64,000 nt of DNA from Apostichopus japonicus (GCF_037975245.1 NC_092582.1:7295001-7359000), one strand, 5' to 3'; positions 1 through 10,522 are shown, counted from the stretch's first letter. The notes: generated from the sequence alone by a model not told the origin. Program-made: numbers and translations.

Positions 1-373
1 CCATTCCACCCCCCCCCCCTCCTCCCTCGCACTCACAACTCTGTGTATGGGCCTGAGTGTTGTATACAACATTGCCGAGTTCGTTTAGGATGTAACTTGA
101 AAACATCCTAGGTTGCCGTCATATAATGAGCTTTACGCACGGATGAAATTTCATATTGGCTAGGCAACTCTCGTAGACCTATGAAGTACAATTAACATAA
201 TTGCCAAATCTTACCCACTGTGTGACGGCAAAATGCGGCTACAATGAAGTTTGAACTCCTTTAAGTTCGTAATCTTTTACCCCTGACAATTATCATTTGT
301 TGTTGTAGCTGTTTCTTTCCCGTACCCGCCCTATGTTGGGAAGGGAGTTAAGTTGATGCGATCTCTCCCTATG
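1..373. other. Intergenic, no gene seen
   Basis: The stretch opens with a C-run of about ten bases. I find no convincing coding frame, splice pair or RNA gene. The phrase around 30-50 (caactctgtgtatgggcc) resembles a phrase near 44,690, so the edge may be an old dispersed repeat, but this is weak. Confidence 0.5.
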
Positions 374-381
374 TAAAGATG

Positions 382-749
382 CAAGGGCGTAGGAACCGGG
401 GGGCTGGGGGGGGGCAGCCCCCCCCCGTGAAAAATGTGGTGGGGCGGAAGTATCATTCCGCCCCCCCCCCCGCTCCGCAAGTCAGAAAACCCCTTTTTCA
501 TTTCCAAATGAGAAAAAAAATCTCATTTGGAGCACCAAATTGCATCTAAGGCCAGGTGAAAATACAAAATTAAGTTTAAAAAATGGAGTGGGTGTTGAAG
601 TGTGCTATATTGCACCAAATTGCATCTGAGGCCACCTGGAAATGCAAAAAATTCCAAAGTGGAGGGGGTCACCCCCTCCCTTAGACCCCTCCCCCAGGCC
701 GGCCATCAGTCTTCAGCCCCCCACTCAAAAGTACCTTCCTACGCCACTG
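382..749 (+). mobile_element. hAT-type MITE, family A, copy 1
   Basis: This is a 368-bp non-autonomous element. It begins CAAGGGCGTAGGAA and ends TTCCTACGCCACTG, so the ends are inverted repeats of about 14 bp with two mismatches. It is flanked by a perfect 8-bp direct repeat TAAAGATG at 374-381 and 750-757. Short inverted ends starting CA(G/A) with 8-bp target duplications are the mark of the hAT superfamily. The interior has G-rich and C-rich subterminal blocks and two copies of a 'caaattgcatct' phrase. There is no transposase frame, so it must have been mobilised in trans. The same family recurs at 7817, 20343 and 24725. Confidence 0.88.
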
Positions 750-757
750 TAAAGATG

Positions 758-2351
758 ACTATGAACGAAAAATAGTGGCCGAATACAACATGCAATGTAT
801 ACGGAGGATTGAATAGCAGCAATCACAACAACATGATTAACATCTTTTAAAGATGGAAGACTTGTTACCTTTTTTTTCCCTTCTATTTTTTTGTTTTTTA
901 GCAACGCACAACGCCTCATGTATGTCATAAACATCTAACTATGTATGCATCTGTTTTAATGATTGGTATAGTCGCGAGTTCCTGCTATGAGGAGGATCTA
1001 AAATGCATAAATAATGAAATTCATTGCCTATTGAATGTCGAATTGCCTACATTTTATGCGGGACCAAATATACTATGAAGTATTTGCGCACATTCTGTAC
1101 CAAGACATTTCGTCCGGCCGGACGATATTTGCTGTGAGGTGGGGACACAATTTTCAGCAGATAATGTCCGACCGGACTAAATATGCTGGTACAAAGTGTC
1201 TCTGCGGACATTTTGTACAGGGGACACTCTGTACTGTGACACCAGTATGTTGATATCGCTATGACAAGAATTGTATTGTAGAATGAATGCAGCGTCATAC
1301 CAGCCTAATCGGTATAATAGGAGTTGTACGGACACTTCCTAGAAAGACTATAATAGCGTGCATTATCTACTATAATAACCCATAGCGATGCAGTGTTAAC
1401 AGGGGATATCCCTCACGTTATTGTGTGCCGAGTCAAATTTGAAACTGACGCCCTTCGCAATACCAAAGGCGATGATTGACAGGGATTGTCAAAATGACTT
1501 TTTGAATCTACTCGTGCACAACGACCATCGTTTCTGAAAGGGAATGGGAAGGGGTGAGGAGGGGGACATGGTATTCTGAACCTTAGCTTTTTTTTTTGTA
1601 AAAACAAATCCCAACGGAGCTAATAATGAAACGCGGGAGCTCTTCGAGAGAAAGAGGTGTACGATTATCTCCAAGTATTGTGCTATTTTTTTCTCAAAGT
1701 GGATTAAATTAGCCAACAATGGAACAAGTTTTCGTTGCGTGTGTCTGTGTGCGTTCGTATTACAGATGTACATGCCTATGAGGTACATCATTCGAACGCT
1801 CTTATTGATTTGAAAGGGAGGGACTGGGGTAAAACTCTCAGCCTTAGAACACCGGCCCCACCATTCTCATTTATTACCTTAACGCAAACCACCTCAGACC
1901 ACAACCTCAGTCCAGCCCTCTATTACGTAGTTACAGCCCTTATTTATTTCTTGTTATAGCTTGCATGTAATGAGATTATATAAAACTTACCAAGTCATTG
2001 TATAGGCGTGTAATTATAGATTTGTATGTCGAACCACGTGCCACAATGCTGGATGGAAAGCTTGTGAACATGATCATGATCGCCATCAATCAATTAATAA
2101 ACACAAACTTAAAAGTACAATTAATCGGATTTTATCTCGTGAAATAGTTTACTTTGTTTCCCTCTCGGAGTATCACGATGCGGTCAGACTGACTTTGCCA
2201 ACCTCTATGGCCCAAAGCACGTGGTCATGTGTAAACAGTACACATGTATACAGTCAGATCGCTGACCAACAGTTACCCGGATCATGTGTAGTATCTGTTC
2301 CCTTTTACAAGGGACTCGTGAATACCCACGAGACGTAAATCGTCATGACCA
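758..2351. other. Intergenic, no gene seen
   Basis: No supported gene. 1089-1230 contains short imperfect inverted phrases around GTCCGGCCGGAC and GTCCGACCGGAC and repeated 'tctgtac' motifs, which may be an old decayed repeat. Open frames here are short and lack splice context. Confidence 0.45.
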
Positions 2352-2357
2352 TACGGT

Positions 2358-2733
2358 TATGGTAGGCCATACGGGAAATAATTGCTGATTTAATGTCCGT
2401 ACGAAATAAAATTATTACCGGTATTAATTCTATTTAATACCGGCATTAATTCTCAGCCAATCACCATGCAGCTTCATATGCCGGTATTAAATATAATTAA
2501 TACGGGCATTAAATGTAATTAATACGGACATTAAATAGAATTAATACGGGTATTAAATATAATTAATACGGACATTAAATAGAATTAATACGGGTATTAA
2601 ATATAATTAAAACGCGCATTAAATAGAATTAATACGGGTATTAAATAGAATTAATACGGGTATTAAATAGAATTAATACGCGCAATAAATAGAATTAATA
2701 CGGGCAGTAAATAGACCAATCACATCAGCAGGA
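2358..2733 (+). repeat. Left long terminal inverted repeat of the 4.1-kb element
   Basis: It matches the reverse complement of 6125-6464. The outer ~160 bp are almost identical, through the phrase 'cagccaatcaccatgcagc'. The inner part is an array of ~22-bp units (attaatacgggt / attaaatagaat) whose unit number differs between the two ends. Both ends close with 'aaatagaccaatcacatcagc'-type sequence. Confidence 0.85.
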
Positions 2734-3135
2734 TTCTCACTTGGTCATCTGATCTGATCGCCGCGCCAACCTACAACTTACACGCAAAAAAATGGAGTGT
2801 TGAATTTTAACACTTTCCAGGTGTAACCGTTCACCCTACACCTGAAGGGTTACTCTGACCCTGAGTAGGGTTACATAATTTATGTAGCGTGGATTTTTTA
2901 ACACCTGCAGAAGTGTACTTTCAGTTCGAGCATTCTGATTGGTCAAACCTCCCGTCAGCTGGATTCTTAGTGTAAGTTAAGTGTTTAAGTGTTTAAACGG
3001 TACCACCGTACCGTGAACACCCATTTACCGTACCTAGCAATACTTGTACCAGTTTGTCGACATTTATCGTTACTAAATGTACTATAGTAACCACAGCCAT
3101 ATATACGTTCAAGCCACAAAACGTTACGTACTCAG

Positions 3136-4499
3136 TGTGCGATAACGAGCTACAATGGCATGAAAATGACGTTATAGGAGACTGGGGCCTGGAAGAATTG
3201 ATTGAAAAATTCGAAGGTATGTTTTGATATTGTGTAAGTGTACGTGACAAGAACGAGATATGCTTAGAGACCCACGACTAAGCTGGGTAGACGAATGCAT
3301 TTGAATCGCTTGCGTTACGTTAATATATAATAATATATATTACGTTATAAGTTAATATAATAGGCTAGCTGCTGTTTGTCATAGTCAACTCATAATTGTC
3401 AACGAATCAGTGTAGCCTACATACAAGTAAACATTAAACGGAATTGCCTTCGGACGGACGGAGGACTTTGGTCTAGGCCTTTATTGTAATCTAGTGCATT
3501 CTATTCCTTTTGTGCGTTAACCGTAACTTCGTATACCCTGCGAGTCACTTTTTTAAGTAGTACTACTACTAGGCCTAGTACTACTAGGGTATACTTAGGC
3601 TATTTCAAGACAATGCATTTTAAATAGCATCGGGCATGGGCCTATAGTTACGCTGGTACTATGTTCAATAAGGGATAAACATATATTCATGCATGTAATA
3701 CAATATATAATTACCACTAATTGCCATTTTAGCTTGTAAGTTGTAGCAAGTAGGCCGAAGCTGATGTGGATTGGTGATACTTTTAGACCTAGGCCCAACT
3801 ATAATTTAGCTATATTATGAAAGTGATCTAGCTGTTATAATTCATATCAATCTACACAATTGCATACAGTGGGAGTGAGCATTGTTTTAAGCATTGTTAA
3901 CATGATGCATTGGTTATAAAAGTTGTCTACCTTGTCTGATGAAAGTTTAATGCAAGTTCCTGTTTTGACAAGTAATCACTATAGGCCATCTGGCTTTCTA
4001 GATTCAAACGTACTTGAAGAAGTTAGAATCACAACTGATTAAATTGTGGGCATTTTCTTTAGGAATGTTCATGTTTTGTGAGGGGTACATGTAAAAAACT
4101 GCTTATGCTCCAAGAAGGTTTTAACACAACTTCATTATGATGGGAATTTTCTTTTCTTTTCTTTGTTGTTACTTAGGAAGCATCAACTTGGAATTCTATT
4201 TGCAAAAGATTTCAGAAAGACCTCAGCAATATGTGTTACTTCTTGGAGGAAGCAAAATACACCCCAAGCAGTCATCATCCAGAGACATGCCCTACCCCAG
4301 AGGACATTTATGAAGCCATTGATGTTTGCTTCAAATTATTCTACGTGTTAAATCTGAATTATACCAAATTGCAAGTCTCGGTGCCTGGGAGTTTTTCCAA
4401 AAAGTTGTCTACAAGTTGCCTGGTGGTGTGAAACGCAACCAGATTCGAGATTTTTATGCTCACCGTGCCGACAAAAAAGACAAAGTTACTGCAGTTTAG
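3136..4499 (+). pseudogene. Captured fragment of a SAM-domain-like host gene, with intron, frameshifted
   Basis: Two exon-like blocks lie inside the 3.1-kb transposon. Block 1 (3136-3216) follows 'tactcag' and ends at a donor G|GTATGT. It reads ...WHENDVIGDWGLEELIEKFE, resembling the start of a SAM domain with a few residues missing. Block 2 (4177-4499) follows a pyrimidine tract ending TTACTTAG. It reads in turn EFYLQKISERPQQYVLLLGG, then AIDVCFKLFYVLNLNY, then GAWEFFQKVVYKLPGG and RNQIRDFYAH, with about three frame changes between these pieces and a stop at 4497-4499. The intron phases agree (one base plus two bases). The C-terminal block resembles the conserved domain of uncharacterised SAM-domain proteins found in fish and invertebrates; that match is from memory. 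Intermediate exons appear to be missing. This is a non-functional copy captured with its intron. Confidence 0.62.
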
Positions 4500-4996
4500 C
4501 AGTTGTCATAGACAGAACTCCATGTTTCCTCATCTCACGGATCAGAATGTATGTGAAGTTGTTGCTTATTTGAAATTGTCTTTGGGAAGAGTTTTTTCTT
4601 TGTGTTTAATTTGGAATACCAAAGGCACGAGCCAACAACAAAGACAAAGTAACTGCAGTGTAGCAGTCATCATAGACAATACTCCACGTTTTCTCATCCC
4701 ACGGATCAGCATATATCTAAAGTTGTTGCTTATTTGAAATTGACTTTGGGAAGAGTTGTTTCTTGCGTTTAATCTGGAATACCAAAAGGCATTTGCCAAC
4801 ACCAAAGAGATAGTCACTGTAGTGTAGCAGTCATCATACACAGCACTCCATGTTTTCTCATCCCATGGATCAGAATTTTTCTAAAGTTGTTGCTTATTTG
4901 AAATTGACTTTGGGAAGAGTTGTTTCTTTGTCTTTAATCTAGAAACCAAAAGGCATGTGCAAAAAAATAAAGACCAAGTAACTGCACTGTAGCATT
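4485..4996 (+). repeat. 164-bp tandem repeat, ~3 copies
   Basis: Units begin near 4485, 4649 and 4813, with a partial fourth at 4978. Anchors such as 'gcttatttgaaattg' recur at 4564, 4728 and 4892, exactly 164 bp apart. The array starts at the stop codon of the captured gene fragment, so it probably arose by duplication inside that gene's 3' untranslated region. Confidence 0.85.
4966..4971 (+). terminator. AATAAA polyadenylation signal of the captured fragment
   Basis: AATAAA occurs about 470 bp after the stop at 4497-4499, at the end of the tandem array. It is in the right orientation and place to be the 3' end signal of the captured gene, but AT-rich DNA makes chance matches common. Confidence 0.35.
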
Positions 4997-5459
4997 TGAA
5001 AATGTTGGCACTTTTAAGTTGACTTAATTCCACAAGACAATACTTTTATAGCCTAAATTTTTTTCTTTTACATTTAATGGGATATAATATATGGACCTCT
5101 GGAATAGGAAGGTAGTAGGGTGTTTAATTGCTGAAAATCCCACATTCTGAATTGTTTGTGTTGTCATTGCTTTTTGCTCTCTCTTAAATGTAACTTTCTG
5201 CTGTGAGCGATTCAAACATGCATCCATATTGTTTACCTAATTACTAGGTAATAATTAACCTAAAACCTGTATAAAATATTTACTAAACGGGTGCGATGTA
5301 AACTTTTCTGGCAAAATTTTACATAACAGTATTGTATTTGCGTTACATAATAAACATGTAAAACTTTACAAACCAGCAGTTAAATATACATCCAGAAGTA
5401 TAAACGAGAGAGCACTATTGTGTGTTGAGAGTCTATTAAGTATCATCTTGACACAGATG

Positions 5460-5745
5460 ACAAATGAACACTATATGGTGGTAATTCTACTCACTGAAGC
5501 AGAACTTTGACACCCAGAAGGCCAAAAAATGTGCACTAGAGTGTTAATTATACTCCCTGAAGTGCAATTTTGACACCCAGAAGTGCTAACAAATGAACAC
5601 TTTATGGTGTTAATTTTACTTCCTGAAGTGTCATGTTGACACCCAGAAGTTTTAACAAATGAACACTTTATTGTGTTAATTTTACTCCCTGTAGTGTACC
5701 TTCAACACCAGGAAGTGTTATTTTGACACTTGTATGGGTGTTGTT
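5460..5745. repeat. Subterminal ~61-66-bp tandem repeat of the 3.1-kb element
   Basis: About four degenerate units share 'gtgttaattttactccctgaag' type phrases (near 5480, 5541, 5607 and 5673), each followed by 'tgacacccagaag'. They sit just inside the right end and share GTGTTAA/TTAACAC words with the terminal repeats, so they may be subterminal protein-binding sites of the transposon. Confidence 0.7.
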
Positions 5746-5892
5746 AAGGCAACACTCGCAAAGTGTTATATTATGTTACACTTCTGAAGTGTTAATTTAA
5801 CCCGGTGGGTGTTGTCCCTAATCCAAACAGGGTGGGGTGTTAAATTCAACACTTTACGATTCAGATTTAACACTTCATTTTTTTGAGTGTAC

Positions 5893-6047
5893 ATTCTTCG
5901 AAGAATAACAAGACGGTTCAAAGCATTGCGAACTGATAAAACATCGGACTGGGATTGAGGGTCAACATTTGTCAATTGCATACAAGTATCGTTCGCTTCT
6001 CGACGAAAATCATGCAAATATTGTTCTTTGTCTGTCATGCGTGCCAT
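5893..6047 (-). CDS. First-exon-like reading frame of the outer 4.1-kb element (partial)
   Basis: On the minus strand an ATG at 6047 opens a frame of 51 codons beginning MARMTDKEQYLHDFRREAND and containing VRNALNRLVILRR. If the nested 3.1-kb element and its duplicated TA are removed, this frame runs straight into a perfect donor, AGAAT|GTAAGT. The nested insertion therefore appears to have landed in the splice donor. Only ~430 bp of the outer element lie beyond, so the rest of the gene is absent. It could be a captured host exon or the remnant of the element's own gene. I recognise no family. Confidence 0.38.
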
Positions 6048-6124
6048 GCGTTGTATGTTGTACCTTGATTGCTAGCTACAACTACACTGCTCTCACGCTG
6101 GGGGATTAACACTAGCTCAGACTG

Positions 6125-6464
6125 AGCATGGTAACAAAATTCGCTGATGTGATTGGTCTATTTAATACCCGTATTAATTCTATTTAATGCGCGTATTAAT
6201 TCTATTTAATGCCCGTATTAATTCTATTTACGTGGTAGAAAAATTCGCTGATGTGATTGGTCTATTTAATACCCGTATTAATTCTATTTAATGCCCGTAT
6301 AAATTCTATTTAATACCCGTATTAATTATATTTAATACCGGCATATGAAGCTGCATGGTGATTGGCTGAGAATTAATGCCGGTATTAAATAGAATTAATA
6401 CCGGTAATAATTTTAATTCGTACGGACATTAAATCAGCAATTATTTCCCGTATGGCCTACCATA
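6125..6464 (-). repeat. Right long terminal inverted repeat of the 4.1-kb element
   Basis: Reverse-complement partner of 2358-2733. It ends ...GGCCTACCATA at 6464 and is followed by the duplicated TACGGT. It contains two blocks of 'gctgatgtgattggtctatttaa'-type sequence, suggesting an internal duplication of the array on this side. Confidence 0.85.
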
Positions 6465-6467
6465 TAC

Positions 6468-6931
6468 GGTGGCATACTCCTATTAGCGTCTATATCAATC
6501 CGCCCCAAGTGTTCTCCTTAAGGAAAAGTGCCAATAAGGAGCAGGAGATCACCTTTTTTGGTATTTTATCAATTAAGATGTGCTTTTGTGTGGCTTGGAT
6601 GTTAAAGAGCATCAATAGAAGCACATGTGGTGCAAAAATTGGTCTTGAGGCAATTTTAGACCAGTCTAGCCCTTCCAGGAGCAGCGTACAAAAAATGTTT
6701 ACGACTGAGTAAAGCAGTTTGTTTACAAGTGACGAAAACTTCAGGCTCTCGTAGCAAAAAAATGCATGGTCATGGTACGGAAAATTGATGATGCCAAGAA
6801 AGGCCAAATTGTCAGCTATCCAGTGATGGGTAGCGTTCAGCTAATGCAAACTTCTATCTAGACTAAGATACCACATTACTTTTGTGATTTAGTGTGTAAG
6901 TCAATTGGGCTTTTAATGGGCGTATGTTACC
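6468..6931 (+). mobile_element. 464-bp MITE, family B, copy 1 (interrupted at its left end)
   Basis: It begins GGTGGCATAC and ends GTATGTTACC, imperfect 10-bp inverted ends. It is alignable along its whole length with 8851-9318. The 4.1-kb element inserted at its first bases: its duplicated TACGGT overlaps the GGT start. In the reconstructed empty site, the flanks ATAC and GTAC would be a 4-bp duplication with one mismatch. No coding capacity. Confidence 0.7.
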
Positions 6932-7385
6932 GTACGATTACAGTATCGATGGTCTCAATTGTCATTTGGGTGCAACCATGGATAGTTCAGGAAACAACAA
7001 AACAAATAGAAAGGCAGAAATAATGTTAAGATATTGACCCCGCCATATGGCTTCAGATGGTCGGTTTGGGAAAAACAAGTGTGTCTCCAAAATGTGCAAC
7101 AGTCGTTATTGAGACGGTAATGTAACGTGCACTAATAATCCATAGTTGATTAGATACAGGTGGTAGTGGCAATTATATTGTAAAATGTTGACAATTTTAG
7201 CATGACTTGAATATCCAGGAATTGTTTTCGGAAGTTATACTGCTTATACTATCACAATGAAAAATATGACAAGAAAATTAAGAGGGAAAGTCCCCCAAAA
7301 AAGACAATATTGTTCGACAGGTGACTAATGACTGCAGTGGAATTACGCCCTTCCTTACCGGTGTCGAACCTCTGGAAATACAATC
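6932..7385. other. Intergenic, no gene seen
   Basis: No coding frame, repeat partner or RNA gene recognised between the family B element and the SINE. Confidence 0.5.
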
Positions 7386-7546
7386 AGCTTCCATAGCCTC
7401 ATTGCTAGGGTGTCCGCATATAAAGCAGGAAGCCCGGGCTCGAACCCCAGTGGAGACTGGGTGTTTTTGCACTGTTCTGGATTTCCAACACATTACGTTT
7501 TCAATTATATGTACCCATTTGCCTTTGTCGTTTACCTCCATTTCAT

Positions 7547-7612
<66 letters not shown>
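7386..7612 (+). mobile_element. tRNA-derived SINE with (AT)n tail
   Basis: 7386-7457 folds plausibly as a degenerate tRNA. There is an acceptor-like GCTTCCA paired with TGGAGAC, a box A-like TAGCCTCATTGCTAG, a variable region, and a box B-like GGGCTCGAACCCC. About 95 bp of unrelated body follow, then a pure AT tail. The tail makes any downstream boundary uncertain. A decayed tRNA gene is the alternative, but the body plus simple-repeat tail favours a SINE. Confidence 0.55.
7555..7612. repeat. (AT)n microsatellite
   Basis: About 29 uninterrupted AT dinucleotides at the 3' end of the SINE-like sequence. Confidence 0.95.
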
Positions 7613-7615
<3 letters not shown>

Positions 7616-7816
7616 TCATTTGATACCTGATTTTATTTAACTTTTTTTCAAAGAATTCCGTAGTCTAAAGAATTGTTTTCATCCAAACATTGAAATGCAA
7701 CTTGTTCAAACATTGTCAGTATAGCACTTCTATTGTAAAACACGTTGTTCGACGAAACAGTATATGCTTGAATACGTGTACGATCGTAAATTTAGATGTT
7801 AAATAAGAGTTCAAAA

Positions 7817-8192
7817 CAGTGGCGTAGGAAGGTACTTTTGAGTGGGGGGGGGGGGCTGAAGACTGATGGCCGGCCCGGGAGGTGTCTAAGGGGACGGGGT
7901 GTCCCCCTCCCTTTTGGAATTTTTTTTTGCATTTCCAGGTGGCCTCAGATGCAATTTGGTGCAATAAAGCAACCTTCAACCCTCCCACTCCATTTTGTAT
8001 ATAATTTTGCATTTTCACCTGGCCTTAGATGCAATTTGGTGCTCCAAATGAGATTTTTTTTTTCTCATTTGGAAATGAAAAAGGGGTTTTCTGACGTGTG
8101 AAGCGGGGGGGGGGGCGGAATGATACTTCCACCCCTCCATATTTTTCACTGGGGGCTGGCGCCCCCCCAGCCCCCCGGTTCCTACGCCCTTG
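7817..8192 (-). mobile_element. hAT-type MITE, family A, copy 2
   Basis: Reverse-complement copy of the element at 382-749, 376 bp long. It starts CAGTGGCGTAGGAA and ends TTCCTACGCCCTTG. A perfect 8-bp target duplication GTTCAAAA lies at 7809-7816 and 8193-8200. The subterminal blocks carry a run of twelve or so G and long C runs. No coding capacity. Confidence 0.9.
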
Positions 8193-8200
8193 GTTCAAAA

Positions 8201-8846
8201 TAGAACAAACAAAGTGGTACGATAGCTTATACTTTTGTGATCAATAATCTATCAAGATAATTTATGATCATGAAAACGTTGTTCCGCGTACCTTGATCGT
8301 ACAGTATATACTTGAATACGTGTACAATCTGTGATAGACGCCTAGATAATATAGGCTTACCAGACCTGTAGAAATAGCTCGATAGTAGCCTTATACCAGC
8401 TGCTACTAGTAGATTTATAGTATCCTTACGCCGGTGTGGTATTCACCCCATCCCACCCCCCCCCCTCCCCCCAGGCATTTTATTCTATGGTTAATGATGG
8501 GAGGACGTTCTATATGAGAATTAGCATAACCAGGAGAACTTGTCGCCTCGTATAGCAACGAAACTGACTACTTTTGTTACAATGAAAGTGTTGTAACACA
8601 TACTTGTACATGGACCATATGGGCATCTGTATAAAAACGAAACACGGTATTTAAAGGTATCCTTACTGCTACAAAGAAATAGTTGAATTTCTTCGTATTG
8701 ACATATATCTGGAGACCGTCACTAAGGAAAAATAATATAGAGTGATCATCAGCAGAGCCTTTATCTGTTAGATTCAGGGTATGACGTGGTACTATCTATG
8801 TTATCAAGACTGAGAAAGAACATTAATCCCACCACCAAGTGAAAAT
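8201..8846. other. Intergenic, no gene seen
   Basis: Contains a C-rich run near 8455-8472 but no supported gene or repeat boundary. Confidence 0.5.
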
Positions 8847-8850
8847 CGAA

Positions 8851-9318
8851 GGTGGCATACTACTATTAGCGTCTATTTCAATCAGCCCCAAGGGTTCTCA
8901 TTCATAAAAAGTGCCAAAAAGCAGCAGGAGAACATCTTTTTGACCTGTTTTCAATCATGATCTAGTTTTTTTGTGGATAGCATGTTAAAGAGTATGAATG
9001 GAAGTACATGTGGTGAGAAAATTGGGTCAATTGAGGCAATTTTAGACCCCTTTAGGCCTCCCAGGAGCAGCGTACGAAAAATGTTAACGACTGAGTGAAG
9101 AGGTTTGATTACAAGTGACGAAAACGTCCGGCTCGTGGAGCAAAATAAATACATGGTCATAATACGACAATTTGATGGTCACATAACATGCCAACCTGTC
9201 AGCTATCCGGTGATGGGTAGCGTTTATCTATTGAGATCTTCTATCTAGACTTGAAGACCACATTACTTTTGTGATTTAGTTTGCAAGTCAATGGGGCTTT
9301 TAATGGGCGTATGCTACC
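8851..9318 (+). mobile_element. 468-bp MITE, family B, copy 2
   Basis: Full-length relative of 6468-6931. It begins GGTGGCATAC, ends GTATGCTACC, and is flanked by CGAA at 8847-8850 and 9319-9322. Perfect 10-bp-class inverted ends (one mismatch) and a 4-bp duplication suggest a cut-and-paste DNA element outside hAT. No open frame is shared between the two copies, so it is non-autonomous. Confidence 0.72.
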
Positions 9319-9322
9319 CGAA

Positions 9323-10062
9323 GCAATGCACATGGTATTACATTGGTAAGCATGTACAGTGTTCTGTAATATCAGGTCATATTATCAAAGTACACGGGAT
9401 AGGAAGCTACACAAACTGGACGATACTGGGAGGGTAAACGTATATAACCCAAGGAATCTATCATTCCATAGGACTATATAGTCATATCTCACCAAACTGT
9501 GTAACAAATGTTCTACGTTAAGCACACCAGGCGTGTTCTTATTAAAGAATTTCTTTGATGTTCCTTTCAAATATACCTACAAGTTTGCCACTTAGATTGG
9601 GTGGGTGTACAACAAAGTTTGGTTCGAGACAACCTACTCGGTCTGTTTCTGATACCATGCTTTGAATTTACACAGTGTCAACACGAGTATAGTTCACCTG
9701 AACAAAGAACACATGTTGTAGGGAGTTGTGACACTTTATTCCGATGAAAAAGGTGAAACCGGTTATGGTACTCGATGGACCAGACCCACATATGCAGTTT
9801 ATCCAAGTTATATATCTAGAGTGAGTATTTCGACAAGATTACCAGATGGTAACCTCAGATGGCATTTGGTACTATTGCAACTGCATGTACTTAACAGATT
9901 TAATTAAAATAAGTCTACAATTACATTGCTAATGTAATTGTCACAAGTAAAGGAGTAATCCCCCACCTGGACACGTCTCAATCTGCCTAGCGTTCGACAT
10001 CCGAGACGAATGACATAAATAAATGACAGACTACCAAGAATTTAGCGAAATGAAACATATAA
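9323..10062. other. Intergenic, no gene seen
   Basis: No coding frame or repeat partner recognised. 9893-9960 is AT-rich with a short palindromic phrase (attacattgctaatgtaat). Confidence 0.45.
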
Positions 10063-10197
10063 TTTATTTACAACTCGACCAATGACTTTTTGGTCTCGAC
10101 AAAAGAAGCATATATATACCCAACACAAAAAATACACACGTCGGTTAGCATTCGCTAACCCAACCAACCCTTCCAAATAACTCTACTAAGGATCTGC

Positions 10198-10276
10198 CCT
10201 ATCGCTTAATTCTTCCCTATCGCTTAGATTTCTTCTCTATCGCTTAGATTTCTTCTCTATCGCTTAGATTTCTTCC
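10198..10276. repeat. ~20-bp tandem repeat, 4 copies
   Basis: Four copies of a 'ctatcgcttagatttcttc' unit, the first slightly shorter. Confidence 0.85.
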
Positions 10277-10522
10277 GGCTGGTACCCTGCAGGAAGCTCC
10301 AGACGGTACGGCGAGCCTCTCACACCAGCGTAGCCGTCGGGCCCCAACACTGCAACCGGGATCGTCCTATTAGTAAATCCCGGATTAACTTGATCAAACG
10401 GCCAGGGACGTAACACACGGTAAAACGGCCCTTTGCGGTGTACATATACACAGAAATGTGTCCAAAATGATTTCGTCGAATAAGACAAGAACGGATACAC
10501 ACAGTAATCCTCAGGAGACGCT

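Larger units (their letters stand above)
2781..5889. mobile_element. 3.1-kb element with TA target duplication, nested in the 4.1-kb element
   Basis: The ends read CACGCAAAAAAATGGAGTG on the left and, on the other strand, CACTCAAAAAAATGAAGTG on the right. They continue as about 25 bp of inverted similarity followed by many copies of GTGTTAA-like words. The dinucleotide TA flanks both sides (2779-2780 and 5890-5891), which would fit a Tc1/mariner-like or other TA-targeting DNA transposon. No transposase is seen. It carries the decayed gene fragment at 3136-4499, a 164-bp tandem array and a subterminal ~64-bp array. The boundaries are inferred from the ends plus the restored splice donor in the outer layer; the superfamily is uncertain. 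Confidence 0.62.
2358..6464. mobile_element. 4.1-kb element with ~350-bp terminal inverted repeats
   Basis: Left and right ends are near-identical inverted copies starting TATGGTAGGCCATACGGGAA. They are flanked by a perfect 6-bp direct repeat TACGGT at 2352-2357 and 6465-6470. Within the inverted ends is a run of ~22-bp units alternating 'attaatacgggt' and 'attaaatagaat'. No transposase is visible. A minus-strand exon-like frame (5893-6047) is the only coding-like piece belonging to this layer. The centre is taken up by a second element (2781-5889). Long inverted ends with a 6-bp duplication do not let me assign a superfamily: Polinton and Dada elements have duplications of about this size, but the ends do not show the 5'-AG expected of Polintons. 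It inserted into the left end of the short element at 6468-6931. Confidence 0.8.

Noticed and set aside
18-60. Repeat linking the window start to 44,690
   Set aside because: Only about 20 bases are similar, too short to define a family.
2358-6464. Polinton/Maverick identity for the 4.1-kb element
   Set aside because: The 6-bp duplication and long inverted ends fit, but the ends do not begin with AG, the element is far too small, and no Polinton genes are present.
7386-7457. Functional tRNA gene
   Set aside because: Acceptor pairing is imperfect and the sequence leads into an AT tail; better explained as a SINE.
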